Source: Endothia cerciana (taxonomy: Eukaryota > Ascomycota > Sordariomycetes > Diaporthales > Cryphonectriaceae). From it: DNA of 64,000 nucleotides. Shown piece after piece: positions 46,592-57,800 of this stretch. The position numbers and the translations under genes were made by a program. The DNA lies in NCBI GenBank assembly GCA_026119935.1, contig JALRMH010000044.1, positions 186,001 to 250,000 on the forward strand. Direction: 5' to 3'. Numbering within the stretch: the first letter of the stretch is position 1; every line of letters begins with the position of its first letter. The notes under the pieces are model-generated. The model did no database searches and was not told where the DNA came from. It saw only the letters and a list, made by a program, of their open reading frames with translations.

Positions 46592-48646
46592 ATGACGCCG
46601 TCCCAGAGCCCCGGGTCCTTCACCCTACAACAGCCAGCGCATGAGTACCAACAGCTGATGCGGGACGGGCAGCTCACCAGCGAGGGCCTGGTCAGCTCTT
46701 TTCTCAATCAGATAGATCGGCACAATGAGGACGGGCTGAAGCTTAAGGCCATCCTGTCGGTGTGTCCGAGGGACATCGCGCTCGCCCAGGCGAGGAGGCT
46801 GGATGAGGAGCGTGGGCGGGGGCAGATCCGCGGCGAGTTGCACGGCATCCCGATCATTCTCAAAGTGCGCCCCTCGCAAACAGCCTAATGAGGGTGTCAT
46901 GACTGACTGTTATGATACGCATAGGATGCCATCGTTACGCACCCATCCCTGGGTATGGTCACGTCCGCGGGCTCATGTGCGATCGCATCTCTCGTGGCCA
47001 AGAGAAACGCAACTATAGTTGAGAAAGCCAGTAGAACAGGTCCAGTTCAACCATGCTTTACCTGAGGATATTGTTTCTGACTTGATTATAGCTGCTGGAA
47101 GCCGGCGTCATTGTCTTAGGGAAAGGAAACCTGACCGTGAGTACTGCTCGCTCTGTCGGCTCTCCCTTCCCCCAAAGTCACCATCAAGTTCGCTGACCAC
47201 CTTTCAGGAATTCTGCGGGATGAAGTAGGTGATGACACTAAGCTATCAGCGACAAGACGTCTTTGCTCACCCACGTTCAAGGTCTGACAACACCCCGCTC
47301 GGTTGGAGCGCATACGGAGGCCAAACTCTGTCCCCATACAGACGAGATGGGCTCAAAGACGAGGACCAGCCGGTCAGCCTGCCCTGTGACTGCTGTCTAC
47401 AAACGGCCAGGATACTAACATCGAGACACTCCAAGTCGTGCGGCGGCTCTTCGGTCGGCCCCGCCGTCGGCGTAGCAGCGGGCTTCTCGCCGTTGGGCAT
47501 AGGTACTGAGACAGGGGGCTCGAACGTGTTCCCGGCGAGCAATAATGGGCTCTATGGTCTGACCTTACCGCATGGCTCGGTCCCCATCGACGGTATCTCG
47601 AGGATTAGTGAGTTTTCAGACCGCGTGGGCGTGATGGCGCGCGACCCTCTTGACTTGGCGTCACTCGCCAAAATTCTACTCGCTCCCAGCGATGGTGCCG
47701 GGAAACGGATCGAACACGACAAAGATACAGGTTTTTTGAAAGGGGGTTTCTATTGGTATCCTGGACAGCCAATGGGGAATTCATGAGACCATCGAGTGGA
47801 AATGGGGTTCGGATGAGGTGGTAGGGAGAGAACCCAGGCCGGCCCTGCCCTGCCCGACATCACCCGGCTGACGATGGAGCTTAGAAAGGCGGATACGCCT
47901 CAATGGCCAAGAAGCTGGAGACTTTAGGTGCTAAAGTCGTCTTCCCGCTGCAAGACCCCCCTCAATGGGAGATGCTCAAGTCTGAGGGCGAGACTCTTCA
48001 CACACTCTGTTGTGCGCACTCCCGCAAAGTACTCTGACGATGTCTCACGACAGCAAGGAGGCTGACGCAAACACCAGACCACGAGTTCGCAGGCGTCCTG
48101 AAAGACTTCATCGCTACGAATTTCGAGCCCGACCCGGAGCTTGCTGAACTCGCCGAACTCGTCGCCTGGAACGAAGCCCACGCCGACAAGGCGATGCCAG
48201 AGCGTGAGTCCCGAGGGTTTCCCGCATCCCACTGAGAATTTGATACCCCCCACGGACGAATGTCACTGACAGAAAGCCAAGCGTACACGACCCAGACGGA
48301 GCTCATCAAGGCCCTTCGCGACACCATGGCCCGCGAGAGACACGACGCCGCGGCGGCAGGTCTGCGCCATCTCGCCCGGGAAGAAGGGATGGCGAGGTTC
48401 ATGCGTGAGCTAGACCTCGACATCGTGCTTTCTGCGTCAGACGCGTCCCTGGTCTCGTTCCCATCCTGCGCAGGCTGGCCTGTAGCGACAGTGCCGGTGG
48501 GCAACCTGGCCAAGAACGACCAACCGTGGGGTGTGTTCGCCCTTCCTCGGGATGGGCGGCTTGATCTGCTGGTGCGGTTCATGACAGCCTACTACGAGTC
48601 GTTCGAGGGTATTCAAGGACCGACAAGACCTTTCGAGCAGGTGTAG
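46592..48646 (+). CDS. Amidase-signature family amidase, nine exons, one apparent frameshift
   Basis: A predicted hydrolase of amide bonds using a Ser-cisSer-Lys triad. Exons by splice signals and phase: 46592-46864, 46925-47026, 47092-47136, 47208-47224, 47282-47372, 47436-47820, 47885-48008, 48078-48203 and 48273-48646, about 511 residues. The catalytic Lys is in GIPIILKDAI across intron 1; the Ser residues are in CGGSSVGPAVGVAAG and GTETGGSNVFPAS. Two lesions are seen. The second intron has no GT donor at the expected place (AAA then gccagt at 47027), although its acceptor ttatag is normal, so it may be a GC-AG intron. In exon 6 the frame breaks at a run of five G (47742-47746): the family-like continuation (VSIGILDSQWG) is in the +1 frame, and it ends with a proper donor. 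Either a single-base insertion makes this a recent pseudogene or the base is a sequencing error. Confidence 0.75.
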
Positions 48647-50189
48647 TTATGAAGTTGCAACCTCCGATAGGATTATCACGACGGCGGCTGGGGATATGCT
48701 CGACGCCTGGCACTCCTCAACTACCACCATGATTTCCATTGAACCTTTGAATGCAAACAATGTTGAGAGTTTCTGTCGTCAAATCGGCTATAAGGAATCC
48801 GTTTTTCACGCGACGGTTTAAGTTGGCGGCGTGGATACAAGTTACAGCCACTGCCATTTGTCTTCTAATGCATTGCTTGAATTTCGATAATAGCGGAGGC
48901 ATCGCTCGGGCTGTCCAAGGCGGAAGGTCGCGTCGGCACCTCCTCTGATGGTCTGTAGGTACAGCGGACCGGCGTCGGTCGGAATTTGAGAGGCCGACCC
49001 TGTCAGGCTCGCTCCAGGTTTGTGAAAATGGTCTTGGCATGGTCAAATACTAAAAACTTCGCCTAGAGAGCGATTTTCGATTTGCAGAGATCTCCACTCG
49101 CTCCGATCCACTAGGGCTTCCCGTTCTTCCCTGTCCCAATGCCTAAGGGCAATATGCACGCTCGACCTCAGTAGGGTCGCACAGCAGCTCCAAGCGAGGG
49201 AGGGCGAACCGGCCCTCCCCGAGATATGGGCCGGTGTTACAGTCGACAGTCTGTCGGGTTCGAGGGATTTCAGCCCGTTACAGGGCTGACGCAAGCGGCC
49301 CAAATCCACAAACTTGGATACTATGTAGATGACGATGGCCAGGGACATGTGCATGAACGGGGACCATGCACTGGCACCGGCTTGCATGTCACATGGCGCG
49401 GCTGATACCACAGCCCTGAGAACAGCAGTCTGCTTCACCACCAGGACCTAGATTAAAGCCATGTCTGCTCAAATACGGATGTTCGAGTGACTGCACGTGG
49501 GCTTGGACACTCGTTGTGGCGCAGTGCATATGATCATGTAGCCGTGCAGTAGACTTCGTAGTCTGAGAAGTTGATGCATGCCAACAGTCGCGTCGAGTTT
49601 CTCACACGCTAGGAACGACAACGAACAAGGAACATTTTCACCTTGAAGGAACGCTTGTTAGTATGCAGACTTGATCACCGCTGACAATGTGTACATCTGC
49701 GTCGCTAATCACGGCAACCAAAACACAGACAACAGAAGCGCCGATGCCTAATTTGTGGATGGAGAAATTGTTTTTTTAGCAAGACATCATGCCGTTTGGT
49801 GCACAATTGTCTGACTCGTCAGATGTGTGATATACCGAATCCCAAATCATCAGGTGATGAGGACATCAACTTGCAGCAGGCGTGACTGATGGCGAGAAGA
49901 GGCGCCCCCCTCCCCCCCCCGAAGACTACAAGCTATTGCGTACATCCTCGGCGCCGCCCAGGGTATAGAAAAATTTTTCGGTCTGAATACATAGTACGAT
50001 CATAGTATGTCCGACCTCGCTCTGCAGTGTCAGCGGAAGCGGAGAAAACCCCATATATTCCACGCAAAGAGGGGGGACAGCCATGGGAGGACGGGACGGA
50101 GAAGTGGGAATGGCACAGTGTCTAGGCATGGATGATGGTCCAAGGTCGACCTTCCCAATTGTCCACCTTGGCAAAGAGGAGACAAATAA

Positions 50190-50204
50190 TGATCTTATCA
50201 GATC
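50190..50204. promoter_or_regulatory. Putative SreA/SRE GATA-factor box, distal
   Basis: TGATCTTATCAGATC contains TTATCAGAT, the exact complement of ATCTGATAA, which fits the published ATCWGATAA recognition sequence of the iron-responsive GATA repressors (SreA, SRE, Urbs1, Sre1). It lies 1.3 kb upstream of the monooxygenase ATG. Here the flanks make a 6-bp inverted repeat, TGATCT and AGATCA, around TATC. Confidence 0.65.
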
Positions 50205-50763
50205 ATCTATGACCAATGAAAACAGCTCGGTGGAGTCACGGCCGAGGCACGAAGGATCGACCTCGCGTCCTGCAGGGTGTGGTGAAAGATCTGACAAGTC
50301 TGCTGGTCGTACCTTGATCACGCAGCCCAACGGTGTGAGGTTGAGCGAATTCTGAGATATCCACAATGCATGCCGGAAGCAGGGGAAGACCTGGCTGCTA
50401 TGTTGGGCGGACTATGGCCGTCGAGAAGATTTCCGCCGGCTCTCGAGCTGTACATCTTCAGCCACCTGCATGAGCAAACGTCTTCGATGTGGCACCGTGG
50501 GAGGTCAAGTAGTGTTGTGGTCCCTCGCTGTCGTTTGACGGCTGGACCCGATGATTTAATGAAAAACGAATGCAGACCCATACTTCATTACAGGACACAA
50601 GTTCGCGACGGTGTCGAGGAGACGACCTCGAGCCTGTCGCTCGGAAGCAGGGCTGAGATGGGGGGGGGGGGGAGGAAGAAAGGAAAAAAAAAATAGGACC
50701 GGCTGGCCGCGTGCCGTGGGTGTCACTGTGTCGTCAAAATAGGACCCGCAAGTGGCCCCTGAT

Positions 50764-50778
50764 TGATCTTATCAGATC
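50764..50778. promoter_or_regulatory. Putative SreA/SRE GATA-factor box, proximal
   Basis: The same 15-bp TGATCTTATCAGATC occurs again about 0.73 kb before the monooxygenase ATG, followed five bases later by a plain GATAA (50783-50787). Clustering of a perfect 9-bp consensus with a second GATA core supports a functional iron-repression element. Confidence 0.7.
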
Positions 50779-51510
50779 CAGAGATAATCACCGACCTCGC
50801 CTAAAACGGAGACGTTACTGCTCCACAGTGGCAGCACTACCGTCTTCTGTTGCCACTAGGGACACATGTCTCCACTGGGGCACCAGTCGCAGCAGGACGT
50901 GCCGCAGCGCCCCCAACCCATTTGCAGCAAGTCGGTGGCTGTAAGGTTAGTTTAGTGGCTCCCATGGGGTGCTCCCGGGCCTTGAGTGGATGACGACTCA
51001 CTCAATCGTTCTCCTTTCCACAGACCCTGGAACGAGTTCGTACTGTGGTGCCATCTGGTGGGATGGGACGGCAAGAAGGTCGCTTCAGCACACGAGGCGC
51101 GGACCGAGTGCCTGATGCCAGGGGTCGGATGGAGCTCTGCTGGAATAGTACTGTGTGCTAAGCCGAGAGTTATGTGGCACTCGCAGTGGTGGTGCCAGAA
51201 CCATGGGGCGGCGGCCGTGTCCGTTTGTTGTGGGATGAGGCTGGATCAGTACTTAACCAGTGCCACGCCCTTCTCCATCACCTCACGGTGAAGGTTGGGT
51301 ACCTCCGATGCCTCCTTCACTTCTTTCCAACCCCCATCCTGATACCCATCGGGCCGTGTCACATCCATCATTACAGGACTTGACTAATCTCTCGCGCATT
51401 CCGGTGCAACATTTGTTGACGCGACGCCCTGTCAGTTATCCTGCGGCACGACAAGGTTCTCGTCCGCACTCGCTAAATCACTCTCCACCCTCAGGTTGCC
51501 ACAAATCGAG

Positions 51511-53211
51511 ATGGCACCTCACAGTGAGATCGACAGCCACGACACCAGTGGCATCAGCTATTCCGCTGGTGCCAATGGCAGCACGCAAGCTGCACCCCAG
51601 AACACCCACCGGAACCGATCTGCCCACCTTCGAGCTTCAGATGTGGACTCGGTCCACGATCTCGTCTGCGTGGGGTTCGGCCCGGCAAGCCTGGCCATCG
51701 CGGTTGCCATTCACGACGCCCTCGAAGCGGGTAGTATGAACAGGGCTCCCGACGTCCTCTTCCTGGAGAAGCAGCAGAGGTTCGCATGGCATGCGGGCAT
51801 GTTGTTGCCCGGGGCCAAGATGCAGATCTCCTTCCTCAAGGACATGGCGTCCCTCCGTGACCCGAGGTCTCACTTCACATTCCTCAACTACGTCCACAAG
51901 AATGGTCGTCTACTGGACTTCATCAACCTGGACACTTTCCTGCCGTCGAGAAGCGAGTATGGGGACTACCTGCACTGGTGCGCGAGCCACTTCGATGGTG
52001 TTGTGAGGTACAACAGCGAAGTCCTATCCGTATCACCCGAGAAGGACCCCAACGGCGTCAAGACCTTCGCGGTGGTGGAGAGGAACTGCAAGACTGGCGC
52101 AGTCAGCACGCACCGCGCCCGGAACGTGATTCTTGCCATCGGTGGGCAGGCGTCAATTCCTAAGCCCCTGCCAGCAAAGAGCCCGCGCGTGATCCACTCG
52201 TCGCAGTATGCCTACATGGTGCCCAAGCTGCTGGCGGACCGCAATGCGCCCGTCAAGGTCGCAGTGATTGGAGGAGGGCAGAGTGCCGCCGAGATCTTCA
52301 ACAACGTATCCAACCTGTACCCCAACTCCAAGACGTACTTGATCATGAAAGGCGAATTCCTGAAGCCAAGTGACGATTCTCCATTGTGAGTATATATATC
52401 CGAAGCTGGCGTGAATTCTGAACAAAGAATCGTGTAACTAATTTCGGATGCAGTGTCAACTCCATCTTCAACCCCGAGTTCATCGACAGGCTGTACCCCA
52501 GGCCAGCCCAATACCGCCAGAACCTGATCAAGGAGGCCAAGGCCACCAACTATGGAGTGGTGAGGCTGGGCCTGCTCGAGACTCTGTTTGAGATGATGTA
52601 CGACCAGAAGCGAGAGCTTGGTCACGATGAGACCAAGTGGCCCCACCGGATCATGGGCGGTAGGCAGATCGTATCGGTGGAAGACGACGGCGGCAAGCTT
52701 CGCCTCAAGCTGCGACAGTCACTGCCTGGGGATGTGGCTCTCGAAGCTGACGGGCTGGTCGAGACTAACGATCAAATTCTAGACTCGTCTGCCGAGGAGT
52801 TGCTGGATGTCGATCTGTTAGTCGCGGCTACGGGCTACCGCAGGACAGCACACGTCGACATGCTCAAGGACGCATGGCAGCTGCTGCCAGAGGTTCAGGA
52901 CGGAGCGGTCGAGGGCCCGTCCCGAGCCGATCGGTGGTCTGTCCAGACAGAGGGCGGCGAGAGACGAGTGCTGGAAGTTTCACGTGACTACAAGGTTCAA
53001 TTTGCCCAGGGTACTGTTGCCCCTGGATCTGGGGTTTGGTTGCAAGGCTGCTGTGAAGGCACCCACGGTGTAAGTTCATCTCCGAAATGCTGCCCTCCAT
53101 GTCCCGTCTCAGCCCTTACTGACACTTCCCAAGCTGAGTGATACCCTTCTGTCGGTTCTGTCGACCCGATCTGGCGAGATGGTTGAGGCGGTCTTCGGAA
53201 AGTCTGCATAA
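51511..53211 (+). CDS. sidA: L-ornithine N5-monooxygenase (siderophore biosynthesis)
   Basis: Catalyses FAD- and NADPH-dependent hydroxylation of L-ornithine to N5-hydroxyornithine, the first committed step of hydroxamate siderophores. Three exons, 51511-52385, 52454-53069 and 53134-53211, join in frame to 522 residues. The FAD motif GFGP is at residues 55-58 with [12 protein letters not shown] around it. The substrate-pocket segment [19 protein letters not shown] follows at about 95. The NADPH motif GGGQSAAE is at 254-261, and the closing ATGY motif is at 417-420. The conserved [12 protein letters not shown] junction justifies the last intron, whose acceptor is cccaag. The first 40 residues are poorly conserved and no targeting signal is obvious. 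Upstream boxes suggest iron repression. The large NRPS follows in tandem 1.6 kb downstream, confirming a siderophore context. Confidence 0.95.
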
Positions 53212-54845
53212 GCGGGCGTTGTGCCGACGTCCAGACGCTGTGAAATGGGATTTCTCTTTTCCTTGACGTCAAAATAAAATAGCATGACATGGGGGTTCAT
53301 GAGAAGTGCATTGAAAGTGGTGGTGATAATTTTTGTAAATATTTTGAAAGCAGCAACGACATCAAGTCAAAGTGAGTTTGAAGATACCTAGCATCTGGCC
53401 GATCAGGAGATGAAGATGCCTTTTGTATCGTGGTCTTGCAGGTCGTGGCTACCAGTTCCTAGAAGTTGCTATCTATGCTATCAGGTATGCTATCTCCCAT
53501 TCCCATCGTCGCCATCCCATGCCATGCCCGCATACACAGTATCAGCTTGAGACAGGAAAGGCAGTTGAAAGGAAGAGTGGGCATGCCATTATGATTCATT
53601 TACATAAGTAGCTCACATCTTCCTTGTACCAATAGTCCGTCTAGATATAAGAGCCGACGATAAGGTTGACACTTGAGGTATTAAAATCGAGAACCATGGG
53701 TCTCCTTTGGGGTTTTGATACCCGCTCTGTCCAGTAATCACTGTCATCTGATCATATACATGGTATTTGTGTACTCGGGCAGCAAAAGTGTGTACTCACA
53801 GGTGTTCCAGAATTTTTAGGTGGCCGTTCCCGAGCCGCGTGAGAGACCGATTACGGACCTCGCGACTCCGGTGCAGAACATAAACGCTGGAATGCCCTGT
53901 ACTGCCGAACTTAGCCAGGCTTGCAGGGCACTGAACACCCATCGAATTCCCACTGTGCTGGGCCGATCCCCAGGCTGACGGATAAAAGGGGCGCCTAAAG
54001 CGCCTCAGAGGTTTTGAGCCTCTGGCGGATTCTTCAGCTTCAATGGTCGCCTAACCATGACGCAATGGAATTATTGAAATGCGAAATGCCCCTTCGACCA
54101 CTGAACGTCGATGACAACTTCATGATGACCATTCCCTTGATTCTCATAAGCCACTCAGGTTCCAACACATGATTCCATTATCAGCCTTCTGACTTGAAAC
54201 CATCGTCTATGAGACCCCGAAATAGCAAGAGGAAGGGGAAAACTAGGCGAGACAAGGGACGAAAACAAATCAGAGCGCTGGCATTTCAAATCAAGAGGGG
54301 TCAACCGTCACCAAATTGCTACCCTTCTCGACTCTAGATCTGAAGATATCCCGCACTAAGGTCGACCGCGCGGCTGCTACTATGCCCACGCCACGCCAGC
54401 TCACGAGGCAAGAGTCCAATCGGTCCTTCGCTTGGCACTACCTAAGGGTGATGGTGCCCAGTCCAAGGTTCTATTGACCTGGCTGGATGGCCAACGACGA
54501 CCACAACAGTGGGCGGATCGGATCGCGGCCTCGGCCGACATGCCGTCCAAGAGTGGGACAGGCGAGCCTCGCTCAGTTTCGTCTCCGTTTGTCACAGTCA
54601 CAGCCCCAGCCCAGGCCCACTCACAACTTCCCTTGAATCACTCTCCGTTTTTACTTACATAGTTCCCTCACCATCATCTCTGCCGTGATGTCGATGACTG
54701 TGCCAGTATACGAAGTCACAACCCTCCCAATGTCCTCCTTCAGTTGGGTCCCCGCCGAGGTATCATACTTGTCAGCCTTGCACCCACACATCTACTCCGA
54801 CTTTCCTAGGTCACTGAACCCCGAGGCCGCTGCCAAACCGAAGAG
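53212..54845. other. Intergenic region between monooxygenase and NRPS
   Basis: It contains the monooxygenase 3' end and the NRPS promoter. Only partial GATA sites are seen: GATAA at about 53659 and 53984, TTATCAGCC at 54178-54186 and a near match ATCTGATCA at 53746-53754. No perfect ATCWGATAA was found by eye. A short frame just before the NRPS shows no family resemblance. Confidence 0.5.
53273..53278 (+). terminator. Putative poly(A) signal of the monooxygenase gene
   Basis: AATAAA lies about 62 nt after the stop codon at 53211. The assignment is by position and sequence only. Confidence 0.4.
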
Positions 54846-57800
54846 ATGGCATGCTCATCTTCATCAATACCACCCGCGCCGGCACTCTCCATTCTCAACC
54901 CACACCCTCGGCGGATATCGGGTCCCGCCCTCCTCCACAAGCTTGTCAGAGACACCTCGCCCCATCATGTCCCTGCCATCGACTACCAAGGCTCAGATGG
55001 AGCCCCCAGGACCGTCTCTTACGCGGAGCTTCATAGTCAGGCGGAGAGGCTGGCAAGGAGGATATTGGTCGCCTCGTCCGGGAATCAGGGGCAAGGGCAG
55101 CTCATCGTCCCACTGCTTCTTCCTCAGTGTCCCGAGCTCTACGTGTCACAACTTGCTGTCCTGAAGGCTGGAGGAGCTTTCTGCCCCTTGAACCTCGATG
55201 CCCCACCAGAACGCGTGCGGTTTATATTCGGTGATGTGTCCGCCGGAGTCGTCGTCACAACCAAAGCTCTCCGCTCAAAGATTGACGCCTTAGAGTCGAC
55301 TGTGGCGGTAGTGGTGGTAGATCAAGATGACTTCCAAGATGACCAAGAACCGGACAGCAGTACCTTGCGGGACATCAAGCCGGACAGTGTCGCATATGTC
55401 ATGTATACCTCTGGCTCTACGGGAACACCAAAAGGGGTGGCCATCTCGCATGATGCTGCGACCCAAGCACTCCTTGCTCATGGCCGTCATATTCCTCATT
55501 TCTCACGATTCCTTCAATTTGCCGCTCCGACCTTCGATGTTTCGGTGTTCGAGATATTCTTTCCCTTCCTGCGAGGTGCCACCCTCGTGAGCTGCGACAG
55601 AGCAGACATGCTCAATGACCTCCCTGCTGTGCTGAGAGACCGGAAGGTTGATGCCTGTGAATTGACACCAACGGTGGCTGGCAGCCTGGTCCGATGCCGG
55701 GATCATGCTCCCGATCTTCGCCTGCTCTTAACAATAGGTGAGATGTTGACAGAGCCTGTCATCAGGGAATTTGGAGGGGATGCGGACCGGCCAAGCATCC
55801 TATGGGCCATGTACGGTCCAACAGAGGCGACAATTCACTGCACTCTTCAGCCCTCCTGCAAATCGTCTTCATCGCCAAACAACGTCGGTTTCCCTTTGGA
55901 TACTGTATCCGCTTTGATTCTGGAACCTCTGAAGGACAATACCTCTGGGGACTTCAAGGTCCTGCCGATGGGCGAGGTGGGAGAGCTGGCCTTGGGAGGG
56001 CACCAGACAGCACTCGGCTACATCAATCGGCCTGACCAGACCGCCAAAGCCTTTGTTGATACCCCTTATGGCCTCCTGTACAGGACGGGGGACAAGGCTC
56101 GGTTAAGGGAAGACGGGACTATTGAGTGCTTTGGGCGGATTTCCGACGGCCAGGTCAAACTCCGTGGACAGAGAATCGAGCTCGGCGAGGTAGAGCAGGC
56201 GGCTCTTCGAACACCAGGATGTCATGGAGCAGTGGCATCTGTCATTCAGGGCATCATTGTCGTCTTTTGTGAGACAGATGCACAGAACGATTACACCATT
56301 GATCAAGTACTGCAGATATGTCGAGAGTGGCTTCCTGCATTCATGATCCCTGGAGATGTCGTCCTCATGAAGACATTTCCGAGACTTCCCTCGGGCAAGG
56401 TTAATCGAAGGAAGCTGAACTCTGGATATGAAGAGTTCAAGAGCGACGGCGCCGAAGCTTCGGACGAATTCCAGGATGATGTGGAACGTCAATTAGCACA
56501 ACTCACTCAGGACGGCCTGGGAATCCTGCTGAGGTCGGCTTCCACACTGTCTGCAGCTGGCATTGATTCTCTTGTGGCAATCAAGCTGGCATCTCGCCTT
56601 CGTTCAGCTGGCTTTCTTGTCAGTGCCATGGACATCCTCGGTTCCAGGACACTCTCTCACCTGCGGTCGGCGGTGGGCCGAATACAACAAGACGCTGCCA
56701 TCTCAGTGATATCGGAGGCCGGAGACAAGGAGGAGGATCCGGCGCAAGTTTCTATGGTAGCCTCGAGCTTAGGAGTGAAGGTTGATGCCATCGAGGCCGT
56801 TGTGCCCTGTGCGCCCATGCAGGTTTCCATGCTTGCCGAGACGCTAAGCAACTCGAAAGCATATTGCAACTGGATTGAGCTACAGGTTCCTGCCATTCAC
56901 ACTTGCGAGACAATAGTCTCATGGTTCCAAAATTTGGCACGGTGCAACGAGGCTTTACGCACAGGGTTCGTTGTGCTTGACGGCGGATTCAAACAAGTCG
57001 TCTGGAAAGACCTGGACCCGAGCCTAATTAGGAGGGTGGAGAGCCTCACAAGCCAGTATCAGTTGGATGAACAAGACTTCATCAAGCCTTTCTCGGTTCA
57101 AATTCTGGAAAATAAGGCTCCCCAACCTACCAGTGTCCTGATGCAAATCCACCATGCCATTTACGACGGCTGGTCGTTTGACCTTCTCCTCTCCGACCTC
57201 AACCTCCTTGCTCGAGGTGACCAAATCACCGAGCGACCCTCTTTTCGACTGGTCTCCAATTACTACAGCTCCTCCGACTTCTCTCACCATGCCGACATCG
57301 CGCGAGGTTACTGGGCGGAACTCCTATTGGGATATCAGCCCAGCTCAATGCCTCAGCTACTGGCTCAACAGGTCAAGAGTGGCCAGATTTCCTCAGCTCA
57401 ATACACGCTAGGTGTTGGGGTCACGGAAGTCTTACATGTCTCATCTCTTCTGGACGTCAGTCCTCAAGTCCCTTTTCAGGCGTGTCTGCTTTGGCTGTGG
57501 GGTTCGATCCTGGGACGTGACGATGTTGTGATTGGCAACGTCACGTCAGGCAGAATCATTCCTGTTGAGGGCATTGAAGAGATCATGGGCCCAATCCTGA
57601 CCTCTATACCATTAAGAGCCAAAGTTGGACAGGTTCGGACTATCAAGGAGCTACTTCAAAGCATTCATGCCACAAATAGGGAGAGCCTTGCCCATTGCAC
57701 CTTGCCGCTTGTGGACATCAAAAAGGCTGCCGGCATCGCCTCAGGGCAACCTCTGTACGATGCCCTCTTCGTCTACCAAGAGTCTATAGCAAGTCGTTCG

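Larger units (their letters stand above)
48647..51510. other. 2.9-kb region upstream of the siderophore monooxygenase
   Basis: No protein gene was recognised. The region contains the two iron-regulatory GATA-type boxes (listed separately), a C run near 49910 and a G run near 50660. Its right end holds the sidA-type promoter and 5' leader. Confidence 0.5.

Noticed and set aside
53746..53754. ATCTGATCA before the NRPS as an iron-regulatory GATA box
   Set aside because: It differs from ATCWGATAA in the GATAA core, so it cannot be claimed as an SreA site.
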